A DNA stretch of 64,000 bases, from contig JADLFM010000001.1 of NCBI GenBank assembly GCA_020845495.1, positions 1 through 64,000 of the forward strand, given 5' to 3'. Shown here piece by piece: positions 26,893-34,105 of this stretch. The first letter of the stretch is position 1. The number at the start of each line of letters is the position of its first letter. This DNA comes from Chloroflexota bacterium (GTDB lineage: Bacteria; Chloroflexota; UBA6077; JACCZL01). Position numbers and translations under genes: made by a program. Below the pieces are notes generated by a model, which made no database searches, had not been told where the DNA came from, and worked only from the letters and a program-made list of their open reading frames with translations.

Positions 26893-27372
26893 GTGCAGTC
26901 CGCAGTCGCACGGCCGCCCGCCACCTCCCCCCTCCTACCCTCCTCGAGCAGCGCATCAGGGCGGCGTCTCAAACTCTTGATCGCCGGTGGTTCGATCCTT
27001 CTTGGCGTGTGCTACCTCGTTATCACTGCGTTGCAAACGTCGACCGTGTACTACATCACCGTCGGTGAGCTTCTACAGCGTGGCGCGAGTGCCTACAACC
27101 AGCAGGTACGTGTCGCAGGGCACGTCGTGCCTGGAACGGTCGAGCGCATCGATGCCGGCCTCGGCGTGAAATTCCAGGTATACGACGCCAGTGGCGATAT
27201 GCCGGTGCTCTATCACGGCGGCGTTGTGCCCGATATTTTCGGTGACGAGGTCGAAGTCGTGGTCGAAGGCAAGTACGGCCAGGATGGCACGTTCGTCGCG
27301 TCGACGCTTCTGGCGAAATGCCCGTCGAAGTTCGAGACCGATACTGCCGCTGATCCTGCCGCCGGAGTCTGA
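26893..27372 (+). CDS. ccmE: cytochrome c maturation heme chaperone CcmE, Cys-type
   Basis: CcmE (159 aa) holds heme covalently on the outer face of the membrane and hands it to CcmF. It has one N-terminal helix (about 25-45) and an OB-fold domain (VRVAGHVVPGTV... VVVEGKYGQDGTFVASTLLAKC). The usual heme-binding His is Cys143. The Tyr four residues later, expected in both HxxxY and CxxxY types, is Phe147 (CPSKF). GTG 26893 follows GGAGGAG by four bases. GTG 26851 would add 14 residues and fits a leaderless start. Confidence 0.88.
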   Translation: MQSAVARPPATSPLLPSSSSASGRRLKLLIAGGSILLGVCYLVITALQTSTVYYITVGELLQRGASAYNQQVRVAGHVVPGTVERIDAGLGVKFQVYDASGDMPVLYHGGVVPDIFGDEVEVVVEGKYGQDGTFVASTLLAKCPSKFETDTAADPAAGV

Positions 27373-27375
27373 CTC

Positions 27376-29370
27376 ATGGCCGACTTCGGACACATCGCGA
27401 TCGTCAGCGCGTTCCTGATCGCCGCATACGTCGTCGTCGTCGCACCGCTCGGGGTAAGGTTGCGATCGCCGGAACTGATCGCAAGCGCGCACAACGGCGT
27501 GCTGGCCGTCGCCGGGCTGCTGGTCGTCGCGAGCGGAACGCTCCTGACCGCCTTCCTGACCCACGACTTCTCGATCCGCTACGTCGCCGAGCACTCGAGC
27601 CGCGACATGCCGGACGCGCTCGTCGCGTCGGCGTTCTATAGCGGACAGGCTGGCTCGCTGCTCTACTGGGCCTGCGCGCTCTCGATTTTCAGCGCCATCG
27701 TCGTTGTCCAGCAGCGCAAGAACGACCGCCACTTGATGGCCTACGTGATGGCGGTCTTGATGTCCGTGGTCGGGTTCTTCAGCCTGCTGCTCAGCTTTGT
27801 CGCCAGCCCCTTCGAGAAGATGGCGGTAATCCCGCCCGATGGCCTGGGGCTGAACCCGCTCCTGTACGACTACGGCATGCTGTTCCACCCGCCAATGCTG
27901 CTGGCGGGCTACATGTCGTGGTGCGTGCCGTTCGCGTTCGCTATCGCGGCGCTGGCCTCGAACAAGCTCGACGCTGGCTGGATCCGGGTGACGCGACGCT
28001 ACGCGCTGGTTGCCTGGGCCATCCTCGGGATCGGCAACCTGCTGGGCGCGTGGTGGGCGTATCGGGTGCTGGGGTGGGGCGGATACTGGGGCTGGGATCC
28101 GGTCGAGAATTCCGCGTTCATGCCGTGGCTGCTGGGGACCGCGTTCATCCACTCGGTCATGATCCAGGAACGGCGGGGCATGCTGAAGATCTGGAACCTG
28201 GCCCTGGTGATGGTCACATTCTACCTGTCGATCTTCGGTACGTTCGTGGTCCGAAGCGGGGTCATCAACTCAGTGCACTCGTTTGCGCAGTCGGCCATCG
28301 GCGAGTACTTCTTCGGGTTCCTGGCGCTCGCCATCTGTGGCTCGCTGGCGCTGTTCTTCTATCGGCTACCGTCGCTCCGCTCTGACAACCAGCTCGATTC
28401 GGTGCTGTCACGCGAGGCGAGCTTCCTGGTCAACAACCTGCTGTTCATGGGGCTGACCTTCGCGATCTTCTGGGGCACGATCTTCCCGCTGGTCTCCGAG
28501 GCGGTCCAGGGCGACAAGATCACCGTTGGACCGCCGTTCTTCAATCAAGTTGCTGGTCCGATCATGATCGTCCTGCTGGTCTTGATGGGGATCGGTCCGC
28601 TGATGCCATGGCGCAAGGCGTCACGCCAGAACTTGACCAAGAATTTTGGCCCGCCGCTCCTGGTCGCGCTATCGACCGGGGTGGTGCTGGCCGTGCTCCT
28701 CGGGGTCGGCCAGCCAAAGGCCCTGCTGGCGTTCACGGCCTGCGCCTTCGTCACGGCCACGATCGGCCAGGAGTTCGTGCGCGGCACGCTCGCTCGCCAT
28801 CAAGCAACCGGCGAAGCGTACCCGTTGGCGTTCCTGAATCTGGTGAACCGGAACAATCGTCGGTATGGCGGGTATACCGTCCACCTCGGCGTGGTCATGA
28901 TCGCCGTCGCCATCACCGGCTCGAACTTCTTTCAGGTGGAGGCGACTGGCAAGCTCCAGCCGGGCCAGGCACTGACCGTCGGACCGTATCAGGTCTTCTA
29001 CGCGGGCATGCGGGAGCGGCAGGAGCCGGGCGTGCGGATCGTCGAGGCGCACCTGAACGTGCTGCAAGACGGGCGTATCCTGGGCACGATGACGCCGGAC
29101 AAGCGCTTCTTCAAGAACTTCGAGCGCCAGCCGAGCACGAGCGTCGCAATCCGCACCACGCCGCTCCAGGATCTCTACATCGTCCTGGGTGGATGGGACG
29201 CCGATGGCAGCGCGAGCTTCCTGGTCTTCGTCAACCCACTGGTGCTCTGGCTATGGATCGGCGGCCTGCTCGCCGTGGCCGGTACGTTTGTTGCCCTCTG
29301 GCCGGACCCCCGCCCGCGCACCGTCGTTGCGCCGATGCCGGCGCCGGGTTTCGCGGTCAGCCGCGTGTGA
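27376..29370 (+). CDS. ccmF: cytochrome c heme lyase subunit CcmF
   Basis: The product (664 aa, about 14-15 helices) ligates heme from CcmE to apocytochrome c together with CcmH. The heme-handling WWD motif WGGYWGWDPVENSAF is at about residues 234-248. A soluble domain lies near the C-terminus before a final helix. It starts four bases after ccmE and is followed by ccmH. The length matches bacterial CcmF. Confidence 0.95.
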   Translation: MADFGHIAIVSAFLIAAYVVVVAPLGVRLRSPELIASAHNGVLAVAGLLVVASGTLLTAFLTHDFSIRYVAEHSSRDMPDALVASAFYSGQAGSLLYWACALSIFSAIVVVQQRKNDRHLMAYVMAVLMSVVGFFSLLLSFVASPFEKMAVIPPDGLGLNPLLYDYGMLFHPPMLLAGYMSWCVPFAFAIAALASNKLDAGWIRVTRRYALVAWAILGIGNLLGAWWAYRVLGWGGYWGWDPVENSAFMPWLLGTAFIHSVMIQERRGMLKIWNLALVMVTFYLSIFGTFVVRSGVINSVHSFAQSAIGEYFFGFLALAICGSLALFFYRLPSLRSDNQLDSVLSREASFLVNNLLFMGLTFAIFWGTIFPLVSEAVQGDKITVGPPFFNQVAGPIMIVLLVLMGIGPLMPWRKASRQNLTKNFGPPLLVALSTGVVLAVLLGVGQPKALLAFTACAFVTATIGQEFVRGTLARHQATGEAYPLAFLNLVNRNNRRYGGYTVHLGVVMIAVAITGSNFFQVEATGKLQPGQALTVGPYQVFYAGMRERQEPGVRIVEAHLNVLQDGRILGTMTPDKRFFKNFERQPSTSVAIRTTPLQDLYIVLGGWDADGSASFLVFVNPLVLWLWIGGLLAVAGTFVALWPDPRPRTVVAPMPAPGFAVSRV

Positions 29371-29374
29371 GGGC

Positions 29375-29875
29375 ATGATGCATCGCCTTCCTGTCTTGCT
29401 GACAATCGCCGGCCTCGCGCTCTTGATGACCACGCTCACAGCTCTGGCCGACACCATCGACGAACAGGCGCGCGCCATCGGGAAGGAGTTACAGTGCCCG
29501 GTCTGCAACGGTCAGACCGTGGCCGACTCCCCCTCCGACCTGGCAGGGCAGATGCGGGTCGTCATCCATCAGAAGCTCGAGGCTGGTGAATCGCACGCCG
29601 CAATCGTCAGCTATTTCGTCGAGCGATATGGCGACTCGGTGTTGATCGAGCCGCCTCGGCGGGGCTTTGCGCTGGCCGTCTGGCTCGGTCCGATCCTCGG
29701 GCTGCTGGCCGGCGCCGCCGGACTGGCGCTGTTGGTCAAGCAATGGCTTCGCCCGCGCTGGTCGAGCCAGATCGTGACTGAGCCGCACCGAAATGGCGTG
29801 GTCAGCAGTCCGCTCGGCGACGACGCTTCGGCGCGCGTCCGAGCGGAGCTCGAGCGATATCGCGAGGCATCATAA
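29375..29875 (+). CDS. ccmH: cytochrome c-type biogenesis protein CcmH
   Basis: The 166-aa product has a signal sequence or helix (about 5-25), a CcmH domain with the redox pair Cys41 and Cys44 in LQCPVCNGQTVADS, and a second helix near 105-125. It reduces or positions the apocytochrome cysteines for CcmF. The start is ATG 29375, with GTGAGGG just upstream; the next ATG is adjacent. The C-terminal 35 residues are a cytoplasmic-type tail. Confidence 0.92.
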   Translation: MMHRLPVLLTIAGLALLMTTLTALADTIDEQARAIGKELQCPVCNGQTVADSPSDLAGQMRVVIHQKLEAGESHAAIVSYFVERYGDSVLIEPPRRGFALAVWLGPILGLLAGAAGLALLVKQWLRPRWSSQIVTEPHRNGVVSSPLGDDASARVRAELERYREAS

Positions 29876-29878
29876 CCC

Positions 29879-30241
29879 ATGGATTACCTTCTGGGAGCCG
29901 CGCTGGTGGTGGCGGCGCTGGCATTCGTCGTCCTCCCACTGACCCGACGACGCTCGTCCAACTCGATGGCGGGCACAGGCGTGGCCCTGACGCCGGCCGA
30001 GCAGCGGGCGGCAGTCTACCGCGAGCTCGTCGATCTGGAGATGGATCACCGAGTCGGCAAGATCGACGACGAGGATTTTCAGCAGTTGTCAGATGCGTTG
30101 CTCGCCCGGGCTTCCACGCTGATGGCCCAGGAAGACTCCGGCCGGCTTGCCGTTGACGACGAGATCGAGCGCGAGATCGCCGCAATGCGAGCGGCGTCGA
30201 AGCGAAGCGCGGAGGAGCCAACCTCGGGAGCGGCGCGATGA
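29879..30241 (+). CDS. CcmI-like membrane protein
   Basis: The 120-aa product has one N-terminal helix (about 3-20) and a helical domain with VYRELVDLEMDHRVGKIDDEDFQQL at about 46-70. That resembles the first part of CcmI and similar apocytochrome-chaperone proteins, but it lacks TPR repeats. It overlaps the next gene by four bases (ATGA). A similar helical motif occurs at the C-terminus of that next protein. Confidence 0.7.
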   Translation: MDYLLGAALVVAALAFVVLPLTRRRSSNSMAGTGVALTPAEQRAAVYRELVDLEMDHRVGKIDDEDFQQLSDALLARASTLMAQEDSGRLAVDDEIEREIAAMRAASKRSAEEPTSGAAR

Positions 30242-31422
30242 GGCGGCACCTCCTGGCGGCAGCCGCTCTCGTTGGCGCTCTGCTGGTCGCGCTGGTACCA
30301 GGCGCAGCAGGGCTTGTTACGCCCGCCCACGCGCAGGCCAACGGTGCGATCTCCGGGCAGGTGGTGAACGGCACCGCGGGCGGGCCGACGGTGGCCGGCG
30401 CCGAACTGACCGTCCACATCCTGAAGGACCGCGCCAAAGTGGGCGAGAAGGTCGTGACGACCGACGCCGAGGGGCGCTTCACCGCCGATGGGCTGGAGAC
30501 TGGTCCGAGCTACATCTATTTCCCGATCATCGAGTACGGCGGCGTTCCCTACTACCCCGACCAACCCGTCATCCTCGACGACACCCTGAGCAAGACCATC
30601 GAGATCCGGGTCTTCGAGCCGTCCACCTCCCCAGATGGAATCGCGTTCGAGCGGGCCAACATGCTGGTGATGGACGTGACGTCAACAGCCATGACGATCA
30701 TGGAGATGGGCGCCATCGTCAACGGGGGCGACCATACGTATGTGGGTGCGCCGCACGGTGACCTTCCGACGGCGACCCTTCAGTGGTCGCTGCCACGCGG
30801 CGCGATGCAGGTGACGCCCCAGGTGGGCCTGCCGTCGGACACACTCGCATCGACGCCAGACGGTTTCCTGACGTCGATTCCCCTGCCGCCGGGCCGTCAC
30901 GAAGTGGCCTTCAGCTACCAACTCCCGTTCGACTCCTCCACGTTCGAAGTCACGAAGAGCCAGATCGTGCCGACGAAGGCGTTCACCCTGTTTTTGCCTG
31001 ACAACGGCATGAACGTCGCCGGACCGGGGCTGGTGCTCCAGGGCACGAGCGCTCTAGGCGGCCAGCAGTACCGGCAGTACGTCATTCAGGACGTCGGAGC
31101 AAGCGTGCCGGTGAAGTTCGTGCTGTCGAACTTGCCCGCACCCTGGTTCGGGCGGCCGCGCGATATCGGGCTGCTCATCATCGCCGTCGGGACGCTCGCG
31201 CTGATCGTCTTCGTGGCATTCGCGCTGCGTCGCCGCCGGCTGGCTGCTGCACCCGTGCTTGTGTCGGCCGACGTCGAGCGCGCGGAACTGGTTCGCTCGC
31301 TTGCCGCGCTCGACGAGCGGTACGCGGCCGGGCAGATCGAAGAGGCGGCCTATCATGCAGAGCGCGACGTCGGCAAGGCCCGACTCGTGGCGCTGCTGAC
31401 GCCGACCGTCGAGGCACGATGA
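30238..31422 (+). CDS. secreted, membrane-anchored protein with carboxypeptidase-regulatory-like domain
   Basis: The 394-aa product has a signal peptide (about 1-33, ending PAHAQA), a beta-sandwich of the carboxypeptidase-regulatory type (about 37-115: ISGQVVNGTAGG... TTDAEGRFTADGL), a second all-beta region, one helix at about 310-332 and a cytoplasmic helical tail. The tail motif (AALDERYAAGQIEEAAYHAERD) resembles the CcmI-like protein just upstream. It sits between ccmI-like and ccmA with four-base overlaps on both sides, so it is part of the maturation operon. The function is not established. Confidence 0.7.
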   Translation: MRRHLLAAAALVGALLVALVPGAAGLVTPAHAQANGAISGQVVNGTAGGPTVAGAELTVHILKDRAKVGEKVVTTDAEGRFTADGLETGPSYIYFPIIEYGGVPYYPDQPVILDDTLSKTIEIRVFEPSTSPDGIAFERANMLVMDVTSTAMTIMEMGAIVNGGDHTYVGAPHGDLPTATLQWSLPRGAMQVTPQVGLPSDTLASTPDGFLTSIPLPPGRHEVAFSYQLPFDSSTFEVTKSQIVPTKAFTLFLPDNGMNVAGPGLVLQGTSALGGQQYRQYVIQDVGASVPVKFVLSNLPAPWFGRPRDIGLLIIAVGTLALIVFVAFALRRRRLAAAPVLVSADVERAELVRSLAALDERYAAGQIEEAAYHAERDVGKARLVALLTPTVEAR

Positions 31423-32246
31423 AAGCACCCGCCCAGGGAGCGGCGGGCGGCCCGACCAGACACGCGTCGGACGCCGACGAGTGGGGTGCTCCTGGCATCC
31501 AGGCCCACGACATTCGGGTGATGCTCGGGGAGCGCCCGGTGCTGCGCGGGGTGTCGCTGGAGGCCGCGGCCGGCGCACGACTCGCCATCCTCGGTCCAAA
31601 CGGCGCCGGCAAGAGCACCTTGCTGCGGGTGTTGGCGGGCCTGCTGCGGCCACAGCACGGAGGAGTGAGCATCAGCGGCGTCCCGTTCCAGCGCGACGCA
31701 CAGGCGGCGCGCCGTGCGGTCGGGCTGGTCGGACATCAGCCAATGGTGTACCCCGAGTTGACCGTCGCGGAGAATCTCCACTTCTACGGGCGCCTGTACG
31801 GCGTCCCGAAGCTGACAGAGCGGGTCGAGACACAACTTCGGCGGGTCGACCTGGCCGACCGAGCGGCGACGCCGGCCGGCGTGCTCTCTCGCGGCATGCT
31901 CCAGCGGCTCGCACTCGCCCGGGCGACGCTGCATTGGCCGACACTGCTGCTGCTCGACGAAGCTGACGCGGGCCTCGACGCACACGCCTTCGGCATCCTC
32001 CAAGAGGTCGTCGCCGAGGCAGTCGAGGGCGGCGCGACGGTCGTGCTGACGAGCCACGATCTGCACCACGTGGTCGAGCTTGCAGATGAAGTGATCGTCC
32101 TACGCCAGGGGCGCGTGGCGGGGGGCTTTTCGGTCGGCGGCCTCGACCCGGCAGTGCTTCAGACGCGCTACCTCGATGCGTTGGAGACGCCCCCATCACC
32201 ACGGGATCGGCGTCGGCCCGCCAGCGTGGGCCTTACCCAGACCTGA
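31419..32246 (+). CDS. ccmA: heme exporter ATP-binding protein CcmA
   Basis: This ABC ATPase (275 aa) powers release of holo-CcmE from CcmC and CcmD. The Walker A is GPNGAGKST (about 58-66), the signature region LSRGMLQRLALARA and the Walker B LLLLDEAD. It is longer than most CcmA proteins because of about 25 extra N-terminal residues. It overlaps the upstream gene (ATGA) and shares one base with ccmB. Confidence 0.9.
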   Translation: MKAPAQGAAGGPTRHASDADEWGAPGIQAHDIRVMLGERPVLRGVSLEAAAGARLAILGPNGAGKSTLLRVLAGLLRPQHGGVSISGVPFQRDAQAARRAVGLVGHQPMVYPELTVAENLHFYGRLYGVPKLTERVETQLRRVDLADRAATPAGVLSRGMLQRLALARATLHWPTLLLLDEADAGLDAHAFGILQEVVAEAVEGGATVVLTSHDLHHVVELADEVIVLRQGRVAGGFSVGGLDPAVLQTRYLDALETPPSPRDRRRPASVGLTQT

Positions 32247-32926
32247 TGTCGCCGTCCGGGGGGTTTCTCGGTGCGATGGCGACGCTCGTGTGGCGGGATC
32301 TGGTGGCCGAGGCCCGCACCCGCGAGGTCGTCGGAGGCGGCGTCGCCTTCGCCCTGCTGGTGCTCGTCGTCTTCAACTTCGCGATCGATCTTCGGCTTGA
32401 CAACGCGGTCGACGTCGCACCGGGCATCCTCTGGATCGGCTTCGCCTTTGCGGGGATGCTGGGCTTCGGGCGCACATTCGCGGCCGAGCGTGAGCGCGGG
32501 ACGCTCGACGGCTTGTTGTTGGCGCCCATCGACCGAGGCGCGATCTATCTTGCGCGGGTCATCACGAACGCTGTGCTGATGGGCATCGTCGAAGCCGTGG
32601 CATTGCCCGCATTCGTGGCGTTGTACAACGTGACGCTCGCGTGGGGTCCGGCGCTCCTCGTCGTGGTGCTAGGGACGATCGGCTTCTCGGCAGCAGGAAC
32701 CGTCGTCGCAGCCATCGCGGCCAATACCCGAGCACGTGAGGTGATGTTGCCACTCTTGCTGCTCCCGCTCGCCGTCCCCGTCTTGATTGCGAGCGTCAAG
32801 GCCACGGCGCTGGCGCTGGGCGCCCACCCGGTGGAAGAGTTGCCCTGGCTCCAGCTTCTGGCCGGATTCGACGTGATTCTGGTAGCAACCTCGTTCCTCG
32901 TGTTTGAATACGTTCTGGAAGAGTAA
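32246..32926 (+). CDS. ccmB: heme exporter protein CcmB
   Basis: The 226-aa protein has six predicted membrane helices and forms the permease part of the CcmAB transporter. It begins MATLVWRDLVAEARTREVV after a short lead and carries the FAAERERGTLDGLLLAPIDR segment typical of CcmB. The ATG overlaps the ccmA stop (TGATG). Confidence 0.9.
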   Translation: MSPSGGFLGAMATLVWRDLVAEARTREVVGGGVAFALLVLVVFNFAIDLRLDNAVDVAPGILWIGFAFAGMLGFGRTFAAERERGTLDGLLLAPIDRGAIYLARVITNAVLMGIVEAVALPAFVALYNVTLAWGPALLVVVLGTIGFSAAGTVVAAIAANTRAREVMLPLLLLPLAVPVLIASVKATALALGAHPVEELPWLQLLAGFDVILVATSFLVFEYVLEE

Positions 32927-32939
32927 CCTGGAGCGCGCT

Positions 32940-33653
32940 ATGACCCCCCGTCCCCGACCTACCTTGCTCACACCTGCTACGACCATCCTGGGCGGCCTGA
33001 CGCTGCTGGCGATGCTCGCAACCCTCTATGCGGCGCTGATCTACGCCCCGACCGAGCGGGTCCAGGGCGACATCCAGCGGGTCTTCTACTTCCACGTCCC
33101 GATGGCCTGGAATGCGTATCTGGCCTTCTTCGTGGTGTTCGTCGCGAGCATCGTCTACCTCTGGAAGCGCTCGCGCTGGTGGGATGCGGTGGCGCGCTCG
33201 TCGGCGGAGGTCGGGCTCCTGTTCACGACGCTCGTACTCGTGACCGGCTCGATCTGGGCGCGTCCGATCTGGGGCACCTGGTGGAGTTGGGATGCCCGCC
33301 TCACGACGACCCTGATCCTCTGGTTCATCTACGTCGGCTATCTGATGCTGCGGTCGTCCGTACCGGAGCGGGATCGAGCGGCGCGCTACTCGGCGGTACT
33401 CGGGATCGTAGGCTTCCTGGACATCCCCATCATTCACAAGTCTGTCGAATGGTGGCGGACGTTGCATCCGGAGTCGGTCGTGCTGGCGACAGGAGGCCCG
33501 GCGATGCCCCCGACCATGCAGATCACGCTCGGCATCGCACTGTTGGCGTTTACGTTGCTCTACGTCTGCCTCGTCCGACTACGGTTTCATACGGAACTCG
33601 TGCAGGATGAAGTGCGGTTCTTACGTCATCAGATTCTCGAAGGGTCGGTCTAA
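32940..33653 (+). CDS. ccmC: heme exporter protein CcmC
   Basis: CcmC (237 aa, six helices) loads heme onto CcmE. The WWD motif WGTWWSWDARLT lies at about residues 110-121. Conserved histidines occur in FHVPMAW and IPIIHKSVEWW. The start is ATG 32940, after a weak CCTGGAG. The gene lies 13 bases after ccmB. Confidence 0.93.
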   Translation: MTPRPRPTLLTPATTILGGLTLLAMLATLYAALIYAPTERVQGDIQRVFYFHVPMAWNAYLAFFVVFVASIVYLWKRSRWWDAVARSSAEVGLLFTTLVLVTGSIWARPIWGTWWSWDARLTTTLILWFIYVGYLMLRSSVPERDRAARYSAVLGIVGFLDIPIIHKSVEWWRTLHPESVVLATGGPAMPPTMQITLGIALLAFTLLYVCLVRLRFHTELVQDEVRFLRHQILEGSV

Positions 33654-33656
33654 CCA

Positions 33657-33884
33657 GTGGAGAACAACCTGCCCTTTCTCGTCGCGGCGCTCGGCGTGAC
33701 CTGGCTCGGCATCATCGCCTACCTGCTCTTCCTCAGCAGCCGATTGTCGGCGCTACGACGCGAACTCGCGTCACTCGAGCGGCAGCACGATTGGTCATCG
33801 TCCGAGGATGATAACGTCGAAGAGGTCGAGCACGCCCGTACTGGCGGCATACGCCCCAACGTCGACGCTCGCGCCAACCGTTGA
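33657..33884 (+). CDS. ccmD: small membrane protein, CcmD-like
   Basis: The 75-aa product has one membrane helix (about 6-27, FLVAALGVTWLGIIAYLLFL) followed by a coiled-coil-like basic stretch (RLSALRRELASLERQ). That is the topology of CcmD, which stabilises the CcmC:CcmE:heme complex. CcmD is poorly conserved, so the call rests on position, just after ccmC, and on topology. The GTG start is three bases after the ccmC stop. Confidence 0.7.
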   Translation: MENNLPFLVAALGVTWLGIIAYLLFLSSRLSALRRELASLERQHDWSSSEDDNVEEVEHARTGGIRPNVDARANR

Positions 33885-33893
33885 CGCGCTACC

Positions 33894-33932
33894 GCTGCCC
33901 ACGCCGACTGCCAGGTAGCCGGCGTGGGCAGC
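33894..33932 (+). terminator. hairpin at the end of the ccm locus
   Basis: GCTGCCCACGCCG at 33894-33906 pairs perfectly (13 bp) with 33920-33932 around a 13-base loop, directly after ccmD. There is no U tract, so Rho-independent activity is uncertain. Confidence 0.55.
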
Positions 33933-33993
33933 CACTCACCTCCGGTGTATCCTGGGCGGCGTCCACGTTTGGATTGCTCCCACTCTGAGTACC

Positions 33994-34061
33994 GTACCTA
34001 CCTGAACACGCATGTGCCGCCAGTCTCAGGTAGGTACCAGGTAGGTACCAGACTGGGCGGC
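33994..34061 (+). promoter_or_regulatory. two mutually exclusive hairpins with an 11-bp repeat, upstream of the dehydratase
   Basis: GTACCTACCTGA (33994-34005) is the exact inverse of 34026-34037. An alternative stem pairs 34016-34026 with 34050-34061 (one bulged base). The two share position 34026 and cannot form together. The loop of the second holds two copies of AGGTAGGTACC (34028-34038 and 34039-34049). It lies 45 bases before the start codon and may be an operator or an attenuator. Confidence 0.5.
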
Positions 34062-34105
34062 AGCGGGCGCCCGCCTCGGGTTATCCGGCATTGCAAGGAG
34101 CACAG

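Noticed and set aside
26980..27010. GGTTCGATCC, resembling a tRNA T-loop
   Set aside because: It lies inside the ccmE coding region and no acceptor or anticodon stems surround it.
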